A stretch of DNA of 64,000 bases from positions 12,135,517 to 12,199,516 of the forward strand of contig OX235263.1 of assembly GCA_944472135.2 (NCBI GenBank), in the 5' to 3' direction. The notes beneath the pieces were generated by a model that saw nothing but the letters and a program-made list of their open reading frames with translations, was not told the DNA's origin and made no database searches. The position numbers and the translations under genes were made by a program. This DNA is from Trichobilharzia regenti. Taxonomy: Eukaryota; Platyhelminthes; Trematoda; Strigeidida; Schistosomatidae. Position 1 is the first letter of the stretch; every line of letters starts with the position of its first letter. This document shows, piece by piece, positions 63,824-64,000 of the stretch.

Positions 63824-63892
63824 GTCATTTGACCCTGGTGCCTATTCTTTACTATTACCGTATTTGCATGCAACTCACACATTCTAGTTTAA

Positions 63893-64000
63893 GGAAGGGA
63901 CTGAAATAGTTGAGCACGTTGACCACTTTTCTTATTTGCGAATTTTCACCAGTCTTGACGGGACTACTGATCGCTCCATTATAGATAAGAATTTATTTTG
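63893..64000 (+). mobile_element. RTE LINE fragment at the window edge
   Basis: Reads GTEIVEHVDHFSYL, matching [16 protein letters not shown] of the RTE RT. Continues past the window. Confidence 0.6.

Noticed and set aside
1..64000. CRISPR array, prophage or bacterial operon.
   Set aside because: No regularly spaced direct repeats, no bacterial-style gene packing, and clear spliced eukaryotic exons.

Overview
The window looks like flatworm DNA, most likely from a blood fluke (Schistosoma). It is AT-rich, its introns are several kilobases long, and the repeats match the schistosome set: RTE- and CR1-type LINEs, Penelope-like elements with GIY-YIG endonucleases, tRNA-derived SINEs, and SM-alpha-like repeats with hammerhead ribozyme cores. 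Species assignment is inference; no rRNA, tRNA gene, CRISPR array or bacterial-style operon was seen.

One host gene explains the window. From 5534 to the right edge, on the + strand, lies a homologue of SMG6/EST1A, the nonsense-mediated decay endonuclease. Twelve or thirteen exons carry, in order, a low-complexity N-terminus with a possible exon-junction-complex binding motif, the 14-3-3-like TPR region, the EST1 helical domain, and the start of the linker that normally precedes the PIN nuclease domain. The PIN domain lies beyond the window. Nearly all exon junctions agree in phase and have GT/AG borders. Two places are out of frame by one base (in exon 3 at 23396-23399, and at the 43067/49882 junction), and one short coding segment between 35278 and 40429 was not found.

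Region by region: 1-5120 is flanking DNA with two CR1-like LINE copies and a SINE. 5156-6125 is the 5' exon. Intron 1 (6126-20444) holds a nearly full-length RTE LINE on the minus strand (8650-12440) and several Penelope relics. Introns 2-5 hold SM-alpha-like hammerhead repeats, inverted SINE pairs, a 1.1-kb foldback (28307-29384) and a LINE nested in an LTR-like repeat with a 7-base duplication. Intron 6 and introns 7-10 hold RTE 3' fragments, a second RTE-like family (called family 2 here), two Penelope end palindromes, and nested insertions at 50614-52048 and 59140-59945. Exon 12 lies at 63260-63523, followed by a probable exon 13 and an RTE fragment.

No operon-like cooperation exists here: the unit is one mRNA-surveillance gene inflated by retroelements. 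The most interesting features are ribozyme-like cores in the SINEs and SM-alpha-like repeats, repeated head-to-head SINE pairs, and large foldbacks made from Penelope ends. All comparisons to known families are from recall, with no database search.
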